Source of the DNA: JACKGW01 sp964586025
Lineage (GTDB): Bacteria > Planctomycetota > PLA2 > JAEUHO01
DNA length: 31,069 bases
Reading direction: 5' to 3'
Assembly (NCBI GenBank): GCA_964586025.1
Contig: CAZPGF010000024.1
Span: forward strand, 1 to 31,069
Position numbers and translations under genes: made by a program. Below, one piece after another: positions 14,109-21,321 of the stretch. A model generated the notes under the pieces. It was not told where the DNA came from. It searched no databases and saw only the letters and a list, made by a program, of their open reading frames with translations. Positions within the stretch are counted from its first letter, which is position 1; each line of letters starts with the position of its first letter.

Positions 14109-15994
14109 CGACCGTGCGGCGCCTCGAACTCCTCGCCGGCGCCGTGGACCCCTCGAGCCTCGCCCTGACCGACGAACGGCTCGAGGCGGGCGTGCTGCTC
14201 GGCCGCACGCGCGACGCCGACCTGCGGATCCTCTCCGAGACCGCCTCGCGCCGTCACGCCCGGATCGCCGCGAGCGACGGGCGCGTCGTGCTGACCGACC
14301 TCGGCTCGTCCAACGGAACGCGCCTCAACGGTGAGCCGGTCTCCCGTCCGGCGGCTCTCTTCGACGGCGACGTGATCGCCATCGGCGAGGTGCAGATCCG
14401 ATACCTCGCGAGCGACGACCTCGATCGCGACACCGCGATCGCCGCGGGCGCCATCGACACGGTCGAGGCGGCAGTCGATCCCCTGCTCGCCGATCCGGCT
14501 CGTCAGGCCGGCGATCCCGACGCGGCGCGTCGCCTCCGTCTCGTCTGCCGCGCGGCGACCGCCGCGGCGGAGGCGGACACCCCCGACGAGGTCGCCGCGC
14601 GACTCCTCGAAGACATCACGCTGGCCCTCGCTCCGGACCGTGCGACCGTCGCGCTGTTCGCACCCCCCGACTCGCTCGAGGTGCTGGCCGGAACGCCGGA
14701 CGGGGCACGCGCGCCGCGCTCGCGGACGATTCGAAAGCGCGTGCTCGAGCGCGGGGAAGCGGTGCTGTTGAAGGACGCGCACGACGCCGGCGAGGCCGAC
14801 GGTCACCTCTCTCTCGTGCGCGGTCGATACCGTTCGACGCTGGCCGCCCCTCTCGTCGCGGGCGGACGGCCGTTCGGGATGATCGCGGTGGAGCGCGAGG
14901 CGGCCGGTGCGTACGACGCCGGGGACCTCGAGGCGCTGGCCGCGGTCGCCGCGCTCGGGGGCCTGGCGCTGCGCAACCTGCGCACGCTCGGCGCCGCGCG
15001 CGAGGCCGCTCGCGCCTCGTTCGCGTCGGCCGATCCGCCGGACCTCCTCGGCGCCTCGCCCGCGATCGACGAGGTGCGAGAGCGGATCCGCCGCCTCGCC
15101 CCGGCCGAGAGCCCGGTCGTGATCCTCGGCGAGACGGGCACCGGCAAGGAACTCGTTGCTCGCCATCTGCACGCGCGGAGTCCGCGCGCCGCGGCGCCGT
15201 TCGTCGCGCTGAACTGCGCGGCCCTCGTCGAAGGGCTGCTCGAGAGCGAACTGTTCGGACACGAACGCGGGGCGTTCACCGGGGCGACCGAACGCCGCGA
15301 CGGTCGAATCGCCGACTCCGGCGCCGGCACGCTGTTCCTCGACGAGATCGGCGACATGCCTCTCGCGATGCAGGCGAAGCTTCTCCGCGTCCTCGCCGAA
15401 CGGACCTACGTGCGCGTCGGCGGCTCCGAACCGCTCGCGGTGCGCTGCCGCATCCTCGCGGCAACCCACCGGGACCTGCCGGCCCGCGTGAAGGCCGGCA
15501 CGTTCCGCGAGGACCTCTGGTACCGCCTCGCCGTCGTCACGGTGACGATTCCTCCGCTGCGGGAACGCGTCGGCGACATCGCGCTGCTCGCCGAGGCCAT
15601 GCTGGAAGCGGCGGCCGCACGCGCGCGGCGGCGCGTCCCGCGACTCTCGCCCGCCGCGCTTTCCCGACTCGAAGCGCACCGTTGGCCCGGCAACGTCCGC
15701 GAACTCGCCAACGCGCTGGAACGTGCGCTCGTCCTGCTCGACGGCGACGAGATCGAACCGGACGATCTCCCCGCCGACATCGGCGCGTCCGCGCCGACGA
15801 TCGCTCCTCCGGTCGCATCGTCCGAGCCGTCGGCCGAGGACCTGACGCTCGCGGCCGCCGAAGCACGGGCCGTCGCCGCCGCCATGAAGGCGGCGGGGGG
15901 ACGCAAGGGCGAAGCGGCGCGACGGCTCGGGGTGTCATGGCCCACGCTGAATCGCAAGTTGCGGGCGCTGGGACTCGAGCGGGAAGACGATTGA
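14105..15994 (+). CDS. Sigma-54-dependent activator: FHA, GAF, AAA+ and Fis-type HTH
   Basis: This 629-residue regulator starts at GTG. An FHA domain (about 28-100; LLGRTRDADLRILSETASRRH and LGSSNGTRLNG) should bind phosphothreonine. A GAF-like domain follows (about 145-292). The AAA+ domain (about 312-550) has Walker A GETGTGKE (342-349), the sigma-54 contact loop GAFTGA (389-394), Walker B TLFLDEIGD (409-417) and the WPGNVREL motif. A Fis-type helix-turn-helix ends the chain (KGEAARRLGVSWPTLNRKL). There is no receiver domain, so the input is probably phosphorylation by a Ser/Thr kinase; one is encoded next (16208). It may act at the sigma-54-type site at 7612, which is inference only. Confidence 0.95.
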   Translation: MTTVRRLELLAGAVDPSSLALTDERLEAGVLLGRTRDADLRILSETASRRHARIAASDGRVVLTDLGSSNGTRLNGEPVSRPAALFDGDVIAIGEVQIRYLASDDLDRDTAIAAGAIDTVEAAVDPLLADPARQAGDPDAARRLRLVCRAATAAAEADTPDEVAARLLEDITLALAPDRATVALFAPPDSLEVLAGTPDGARAPRSRTIRKRVLERGEAVLLKDAHDAGEADGHLSLVRGRYRSTLAAPLVAGGRPFGMIAVEREAAGAYDAGDLEALAAVAALGGLALRNLRTLGAAREAARASFASADPPDLLGASPAIDEVRERIRRLAPAESPVVILGETGTGKELVARHLHARSPRAAAPFVALNCAALVEGLLESELFGHERGAFTGATERRDGRIADSGAGTLFLDEIGDMPLAMQAKLLRVLAERTYVRVGGSEPLAVRCRILAATHRDLPARVKAGTFREDLWYRLAVVTVTIPPLRERVGDIALLAEAMLEAAAARARRRVPRLSPAALSRLEAHRWPGNVRELANALERALVLLDGDEIEPDDLPADIGASAPTIAPPVASSEPSAEDLTLAAAEARAVAAAMKAAGGRKGEAARRLGVSWPTLNRKLRALGLEREDD

Positions 15995-16007
15995 ACGATT
16001 CGTTCAA
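15991..16007. promoter_or_regulatory. Perfect 17-bp palindrome, candidate operator
   Basis: TTGAACGATTCGTTCAA has two perfect 8-bp arms around a single central T. It overlaps the stop codon of the activator gene and precedes the kinase transcript. The size and symmetry suit a dimeric regulator, and the activator's Fis-type domain is one candidate. Confidence 0.4.
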
Positions 16008-16106
16008 CGACCGACCCCGGGCGGGGACGCCGGCGCGACCCACCCGCCGCAGCGGGCCCGCCGGTGGAGCGACCCAACACCTCCTGCGACAAGGAGTTAC
16101 GCATCG

Positions 16107-16211
16107 ATGCCGACACCGCCCCCGACCCCGGCACGGGACGTGATCCTGGCTCTCCCGTGGTCGAGGCGGCGAGTCCCCTTACGGAAGCACGTGGGCGCGG
16201 AGGCGAGGTGA
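16107..16211 (+). CDS. Short leader ORF coupled to the kinase gene
   Basis: This 34-codon frame begins with ATG ten bases after AAGGAG (16091-16096). It encodes a Pro-rich then basic peptide (MPTPPPTPARDVILALPWSR and on). Its TGA overlaps the GTG start of the kinase as GTGA. The good ribosome site and exact overlap suggest a leader peptide that feeds ribosomes into the kinase gene. It has no recognisable family. Confidence 0.35.
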   Translation: MPTPPPTPARDVILALPWSRRRVPLRKHVGAEAR

Positions 16212-18076
16212 GCGAACCCTGGACGACCCACTGCCCGCGATGCAGCGACGCCGTGGTCGTCGTCGGCGAGCCGGACGACGTCCTCTGTTCGTCGTGCGGC
16301 GACCGCTTCCCGCCGGAAGCGCTGCCGACCGCGCGCTATCGGCACGGCGCGCCGGATCCGGTCGATCCGAACGACCCGTTGGTCGGCGCGCGACTCGGTC
16401 GCTGGAAGGTGCTCCGTCTCGTCGGCCGCGGGGGGATGGGCCGCGTGTACGAGGGCGCGGATCGCCTGCGGCGGCGCCGCGTCGCCGTGAAGGTCCTTTC
16501 GGATCGGCTTGCCGCGGACGCGGCGTTCCGCAAGCGCTTCGACCGCGAGAGCGAGATGCTCGGCGAGTTCGAGCATCCCCACATCGTGCGCGTCGTCGAT
16601 CGCGGCGAGGACGACGGACATCTCTGGTTCGCGATGGACTACGTCCGCGGGGAGTCCCTGCGGCGGCGGCTCGCGCGCGGCTCCCTCCCCGCGGCGGAGG
16701 CGGTCGCGGTCGCGACGCAGATCGCGTCCGCCCTCGCCTACGCGCACGAACGCGGCGTCGTCCACCGCGACCTGAAGCCCGAGAACGTGCTGCTCGGCGA
16801 GGACGGCGTGGCCCGACTCGTGGACTTCGGCCTCTCCGCGTGGCACGGCGAGCGGATCCAACCGAACGCGACGCGCCTGACCCACACCGACGTGATCATG
16901 GGCACGTACGAGTACATGGCGCCCGAACAGCGCCGCGGGGACCGCGAGATCGGGCCCGCCGCCGACCTGTTCGCGCTGGGCGTGATCCTCTACGAAGCGC
17001 TGACGGGAACCCTGCCGGTCGGTCGCTTCCAGCTTCCGAGCGAACACAGCGCCCACGTCTCACGGCGACTCGACGCGATCGTCGCCAAGGCCCTCGCCCC
17101 GGACGCGGCGCGGCGCTATGCGAGCGCTACCGATCTCCAGCGCGATCTCGCGGACGCATGGCGCGGCGGTCCGGACCCCGACGTCGTCGCGCCGGAGCAG
17201 GATCCCGCACCGTCCCCGGCCGACGACGGCACCGTTCTGCGTCACGTCGAGGTCCTGGTCGGCATCGATCGCGTGGTCGCCGTTCTCGCCATGCTCGCGG
17301 CCCTCGGGGCCACCGGCGTCCTGTTCCAGTTGGTGACGCCGCGACTCTCGCCGTTCCCCCGAAGCCTGTTCTTCGGAAGTTCGATCGTCCTGGGGATCGT
17401 CGGCTTGTTGCTCTGGCGCCAAGGAAGACGTCTCTCTCGCTTCGAGGACGGCTCTCGCGAAGCGCAGATGACGACGAACCTGATCTTCCTGTTCTTCCCA
17501 CCGATCCTCACGCTGGCGGGCGTGTACGGGCTCTGGGCGCTGTCGGGCGAACGGCCGCGGCGCGTGTTCGCACGCCGGCGACCGGAGCGCCCCGTGATCG
17601 GCCGGCACGCTCACGGGATCGCCGCCGCGGCGCCCTCCCCCTCCTTCCCGACGGCCGCGCCGCACGCGCTGGGGGCGTCGCCGCCGGCGAGGCCGACCGG
17701 CCCGTCGTGGCTGCTTCGTGCGTTCCTGCTCGGTGCGATTCTCTGGGGCGCCTACGCCGTGATCGTCGGGCTCGATGTCCTGCTGTTCCGAACGGCGGAC
17801 TCGGCCAGCAGCCGGCACATGGCGATGGCGATGCTGGAGCCGGCGATCCACGGAACCGCCGTGGCCCTGCTCCTGGGGTGCGTCTGGAGCGTGACCCTGT
17901 TCCTGCATCGACGCGAGCGGCGCGGCGTTGCCCTTGCGTTGATCGCGACGACGATTCTCACGGGCGTGTTCGTGCTGCTGATGCATTGCTACGTCACGAC
18001 CCGCGAGAGCGGGGACCGCCGTCATGCGTCGCTTCGCGACACGACGGCTCGGCACCGGACGGTGCGGCCCGGCTGA
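16208..18076 (+). CDS. Ser/Thr protein kinase with zinc ribbon and six membrane segments
   Basis: This 622-residue protein begins with a zinc-ribbon (CPRC at 9-12, CSSC at 27-30), then a complete Hanks-type kinase domain: GRGGMGRVYEG (73-83), Lys95 in VAVKVL, HRDLKPEN (186-193), DFG (207-209) and MAPEQ. The C-terminal 240 residues hold about six hydrophobic helices, in two groups split by a Pro/Ala-rich loop, and no PASTA or other obvious sensor domain. The GTG at 16208 is chosen over a GTG at 16064 because GGAGG lies just before it and the zinc ribbon starts there; the upstream stretch is better explained by the leader ORF. The adjacent activator has an FHA domain, a natural reader of kinase output. 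Confidence 0.88.
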   Translation: MSEPWTTHCPRCSDAVVVVGEPDDVLCSSCGDRFPPEALPTARYRHGAPDPVDPNDPLVGARLGRWKVLRLVGRGGMGRVYEGADRLRRRRVAVKVLSDRLAADAAFRKRFDRESEMLGEFEHPHIVRVVDRGEDDGHLWFAMDYVRGESLRRRLARGSLPAAEAVAVATQIASALAYAHERGVVHRDLKPENVLLGEDGVARLVDFGLSAWHGERIQPNATRLTHTDVIMGTYEYMAPEQRRGDREIGPAADLFALGVILYEALTGTLPVGRFQLPSEHSAHVSRRLDAIVAKALAPDAARRYASATDLQRDLADAWRGGPDPDVVAPEQDPAPSPADDGTVLRHVEVLVGIDRVVAVLAMLAALGATGVLFQLVTPRLSPFPRSLFFGSSIVLGIVGLLLWRQGRRLSRFEDGSREAQMTTNLIFLFFPPILTLAGVYGLWALSGERPRRVFARRRPERPVIGRHAHGIAAAAPSPSFPTAAPHALGASPPARPTGPSWLLRAFLLGAILWGAYAVIVGLDVLLFRTADSASSRHMAMAMLEPAIHGTAVALLLGCVWSVTLFLHRRERRGVALALIATTILTGVFVLLMHCYVTTRESGDRRHASLRDTTARHRTVRPG

Positions 18077-18104
18077 CGTCGGCGGTCTCGACCCATCTCC
18101 CTTC

Positions 18105-18134
18105 CATCGCCGGAATGCCTCGCAACCGGCGATG
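18105..18134 (+). terminator. Hairpin between the kinase and the coiled-coil gene
   Basis: CATCGCCGG (18105-18113) and CCGGCGATG (18126-18134) form a perfect 9-bp stem with a 12-nt loop. No T-run follows, so it may be a weak or Rho-assisted terminator, or a processing site between the two genes. Confidence 0.4.
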
Positions 18135-18180
18135 AGGGGTCCCTGTACGCCAACTTTCCTTCGACCCGGAGATTCCCACC

Positions 18181-18990
18181 ATGAAACGACTCGCCCTGAT
18201 CGCACTGTGCCTCATCGGCACGGCGTGGTTCGTCGGAGCGGACGCGCTGTCGTCCCGCGTCGCCGCATGGCGCGCGGAGGCGCGCCGCGTCGTCGCCGCC
18301 GACGTCCCCCTCAAGAACCAGCTCGCCGAGGCCCGCCAGCAGGTGGACGCCTACGCGGAGAGCATCATCCGCGGCGAGGTCGCCGCGGACGCCCTGGCGG
18401 ATCGGATCCGCGAGACCGAACGCGAGACGGTCGCCCTCGCACGCCATCTCGACCAGGAACGACAGGTCCTCGCCGCGTTGCGCACCTCGTTCGGAGCGTC
18501 CGACGCGGTCGTCCCCGCCTCCCACCCGCTCCGTCCGATGCGCGGCTCGCCCGAAGAGGCGGCGCTGCGTCGCGCGCGCGCGTTCCAATCCGCGAGCGTG
18601 CGGTTGGAGCGTCGCACCGAGGACCTGCACCGCCTCAAATCCGAACACGCGGCGACGCTCGACTCGCTGGAGAAGGCCCGGGCGGAGCAGATGCGATTGG
18701 GCGAAGAGGTCCGCCTCTTGGCGGGCGAACTCGAATCGCTCGAGGCGCGGCGTGCCGCCGCACGGACCCGGGACGGCGTCTCCGCGGCGAGCGCGAACGC
18801 GAGCGGTTTCGCCTTGGCCCGCGAGCGGATCGACGCGGTGCGCTCCGCGCTGCGCGAGCAGTCCAAGTTGCTCGCGTACTACGAGGTCGAGCGCGTGGAG
18901 GCGCTCGACGACGCGACGACCGCGGACCTGCCCTTCACGGATCCCGCGCTCGCGATCGACGAGGTTCTCGCCTCCTGGCCCGCGCGCTGA
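18181..18990 (+). CDS. Coiled-coil envelope protein of unknown function
   Basis: This 269-residue protein starts with a hydrophobic segment (MKRLALIALCLIGTAWFVGA) that is a signal peptide or membrane anchor. Most of the rest (about 27-100 and 125-235) is charged, Ala/Leu/Glu/Arg-rich sequence with heptad character, so it should form long coiled coils. No family is recognised. GGAG lies 9 bp before the ATG. It is followed after 28 bp by the next gene, and the two probably share a transcript. A role in the cell envelope is suggested only by the anchor and shape. Confidence 0.7.
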   Translation: MKRLALIALCLIGTAWFVGADALSSRVAAWRAEARRVVAADVPLKNQLAEARQQVDAYAESIIRGEVAADALADRIRETERETVALARHLDQERQVLAALRTSFGASDAVVPASHPLRPMRGSPEEAALRRARAFQSASVRLERRTEDLHRLKSEHAATLDSLEKARAEQMRLGEEVRLLAGELESLEARRAAARTRDGVSAASANASGFALARERIDAVRSALREQSKLLAYYEVERVEALDDATTADLPFTDPALAIDEVLASWPAR

Positions 18991-19018
18991 GCCCGGTCCC
19001 GTACCGCAGGAGCCTCCG

Positions 19019-19915
19019 ATGGTCCCCCGCTCTCCCACCGTTCGCCGCATCGCGTTCGCGCTGCTCGCGCTGACGGCGGCGGCGGGCCTCGGTCTCTATG
19101 TCGCGCGCCGCGCCGACGGTGCGCGCGCGACGCGCGACCTCGCCACGGCCCTCCGGCGCCTCCCCGCGCCGGAGGGCCTCGGAGCGTGGCCCGACATCGA
19201 CGATCCGTCGATCGTCTCGGCGCTCGCCGCGCGCTTGGACTCCGACGCGGCCGAGGCGCCGACGCCGCACGCGCACACCGCCGCATCCCATGTTCGTCAC
19301 GCACTCGGCGACCTCGACGCCGCGGCCCGTCATGCCGAGTTCGCCGCCCGTCTCGCACCGGACGACGCGGCACTCGCGGCGCGACGCGACGCCCTGTGGA
19401 ATGCGGCGCTCGTCGCGCGCGCGGCCGACGGAGTTCGACCGTTTGCCCTCGTTGCCGCGCTCGTGATGGCGGTGCTGCTCGCGCGCGGCGCGGTGGGGCG
19501 GCGCCACCGCATCGCTCGGGAACGGATCGCTCGCTCGCTGGCGGTGCGCGCATCGTTCGTCGCGGACGGCGAGCACGTCGTTCCGGGGCGTTCGCTGCCG
19601 CGGACGAGCGACCTGTCGATCGATGTCCACGTCGCCGGCCTCGCCTCCCTTCGACGTCCCGGGCCCCGCCTCGACCTCGTGCTGTCGAATGCCGGATCGA
19701 GCCGCACGATCCGGCTCAGGCCGATCCACGATCTCCATCACGACGCGACGCGGGTGCCGCTGCGACCCTCGACCACCTCGGTGCTCTTCGCAGAGCCCGG
19801 CCCGTGGCGCCTCCACCTGTCCCTGGACGGACACGACGCGGCCTTCGTCCCGATCGACGTGCCGCCCCACGCCTCCGGAGGGCGCTCGCGAATCGCGGCG
19901 CGCGGCTTCGCCTAG
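19019..19915 (+). CDS. Membrane-anchored protein of unknown function, TPR-like N-terminal half
   Basis: This 298-residue protein has an N-terminal membrane helix (about 10-28). A helical stretch follows that resembles one or two TPR units (HVRHALGDLDAAARHAEFAA and RLAPDDAALAARRDALWNAA). A second membrane helix is at about 142-158. After that comes a beta-rich C-terminal domain (LSIDVHVAGLASL, TIRLRPIHDLHHD, WRLHLSLDGHDAAFVPIDVP). No named family is recognised. AGGAG lies 7 bp before the ATG. The layout, two membrane helices enclosing a helical domain plus a beta domain, suggests an envelope scaffold. Confidence 0.65.
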   Translation: MVPRSPTVRRIAFALLALTAAAGLGLYVARRADGARATRDLATALRRLPAPEGLGAWPDIDDPSIVSALAARLDSDAAEAPTPHAHTAASHVRHALGDLDAAARHAEFAARLAPDDAALAARRDALWNAALVARAADGVRPFALVAALVMAVLLARGAVGRRHRIARERIARSLAVRASFVADGEHVVPGRSLPRTSDLSIDVHVAGLASLRRPGPRLDLVLSNAGSSRTIRLRPIHDLHHDATRVPLRPSTTSVLFAEPGPWRLHLSLDGHDAAFVPIDVPPHASGGRSRIAARGFA

Positions 19916-19983
19916 CCCGTCCGGGGCCGGGTCGCCGCCCTCGACCCGCCGTCGGATGGCCGCCCGGAAGGGCCGCTTGCGGC

Positions 19984-19998
19984 GAACGTCCAACGTTC
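19984..19998. promoter_or_regulatory. Short inverted repeat in the 124-bp gap before the secretin-like gene
   Basis: GAACGT and ACGTTC are separated by three bases. It lies about 40 bp before the ATG at 20040 and could be an operator, or be chance. Nothing else is identifiable in the gap 19916-20039 apart from the GAGGAG ribosome site at 20028-20033. Confidence 0.25.
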
Positions 19999-20039
19999 CT
20001 GTCGGGAGCGAGGGTGTCGCGACCGTCGAGGAGAGTTCC

Positions 20040-21254
20040 ATGCCGTCCGTCCAGTCATCGTGTGTTTCCTGCCGACCCTGGTTTCGGAGCGTGCTGGCAG
20101 GCGCGTTGATCGCCATCGCCGCCACCTGGGCGGCGGTCGCGACCGCCCGTGCCGACGAGTCGGACTCCCCGTCGGAGGCGTTCCTCGTCGAGGCTCCCGC
20201 GGGCGAGACGATCGAGACGCTGCTGTCGCGGGTCGCCGACACGACCGGGATCGGACTGCTCTACGCACGAGGCGATCGAACGCTCGGCCAGACGCTCGGA
20301 ACGGCGGTGCGCATCCGGGGATCGAAGCAGGAAGTCGTCGTGACGTTGCGGCAGATCCTGTTCACGTTCGGCGTGACGCTGACGCGACTCGGGTCGATGG
20401 ACGCATCGATCTGGCACGTGGACCGGTTGTCGAATCCGAGCGTGCCGATGCGTCGGATCGAGGCGCTTCCGTACCTCGATGACGCGCGGGCGAACGAGCT
20501 CGCCGGATTGGACGGACTCCTCGTCAGCGCGTGGATTCCGCTCCCGCACATCGCCGACCTCAAGGATGCGCGCAACGCGGTGCATCGATTGATGACGGCA
20601 AACAACCTCGGCGTCGTGACCGAGGTGCCGGACGCCTACGGTCTGTTGGTCACCGACTTCGCGCCGAACGTCGCCGCGGTCTACCGGGTCCTTCGGGCGA
20701 TGGACGGGAGCGCCGCCTCGCTTGGTGCGGCTTCGCATCGGATGGAGGCTTTCCGCCTCGAGCACGCTCGGCCTTCGACCGTCGTCCCCCACCTCAACAT
20801 GCACTTCGCCCCAGCCGCCAGCGACGCGTCCCCGCCCCGGCCGCAGCCGGTCGGCGTCGGTACCACCGCACCACGCATCGCGCCGACGTTCAGCGCCGAC
20901 GATCGCTCGCACCAGATCCTCGCCACGGGTAGCGAGTCCGATCTGGCGGTGGTTCGACGCATGATCGCCCTGATCGACGTGCCGCCTCCCTCGAAGGCGG
21001 CCGAAACCCCGGCGGAGCCCCAGCAGGTCGCGGTCTTCCCGTTGAGGCATGTCGACGCTCGCGAAGCCTGGCAGGCTCTCGAACGCCTACTGCAGGTCGA
21101 CGCCCGGCAGGGATCGCTCCGGATCTACGGAGACCAGAAGTCGAACCGGCTGGTCCTGTCCGCATCGGCTGCGCTGATCTCTCGCGCGCGCAGCATCGTC
21201 CAGATGCTGGACGTGCCGCCGCCGACGCCGGCGGAGCCCGACGCGACGGAGTGA
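20040..21254 (+). CDS. Secretin-type N-domain protein lacking the channel domain
   Basis: This 404-residue protein has a signal peptide (hydrophobic at about 18-35, cleavage near ARA-DE). Four secretin N-type modules can be read: about 45-128 (STN-like), 135-223 (AWIPLPHIADLKDARNAVHR to LLVTDFAPNVAAVYRVLRAMD), 234-315 (MEAFRLEHARPSTVVPHLN to ILATGSESDLAVVRRMIALI) and 329-393 (VAVFPLRHVDAREAWQALER to LVLSASAALISRARSIVQML). Each ends with the pattern that closes secretin N-domains. The chain stops where the outer-membrane channel domain would begin. It may be a periplasmic partner of a secretin encoded elsewhere, or a family that has lost the channel. GAGGAG lies 6 bp before the ATG. Confidence 0.72.
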   Translation: MPSVQSSCVSCRPWFRSVLAGALIAIAATWAAVATARADESDSPSEAFLVEAPAGETIETLLSRVADTTGIGLLYARGDRTLGQTLGTAVRIRGSKQEVVVTLRQILFTFGVTLTRLGSMDASIWHVDRLSNPSVPMRRIEALPYLDDARANELAGLDGLLVSAWIPLPHIADLKDARNAVHRLMTANNLGVVTEVPDAYGLLVTDFAPNVAAVYRVLRAMDGSAASLGAASHRMEAFRLEHARPSTVVPHLNMHFAPAASDASPPRPQPVGVGTTAPRIAPTFSADDRSHQILATGSESDLAVVRRMIALIDVPPPSKAAETPAEPQQVAVFPLRHVDAREAWQALERLLQVDARQGSLRIYGDQKSNRLVLSASAALISRARSIVQMLDVPPPTPAEPDATE

Positions 21255-21308
21255 CGCGCGGGCCGGCGTCGAGCCCACGCGCTCGCGGCCGAAAGCGAGG
21301 GGGTGACG

Positions 21309-21314
21309 TAGACT
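21309..21314 (+). promoter_or_regulatory. -10 element of a probable leaderless transcript (TAGACT)
   Basis: TAGACT ends seven bases before the ATG at 21322, so the predicted start of transcription coincides with the start codon. There is no ribosome site in between. Confidence 0.45.
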
Positions 21315-21321
21315 CCCGCCC

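Noticed and set aside
13361..15679. Minus-strand open frame of 772 codons
   Set aside because: It lies opposite the activator with its clear AAA+ motifs and also crosses the CDP-alcohol gene in another frame; no family features.
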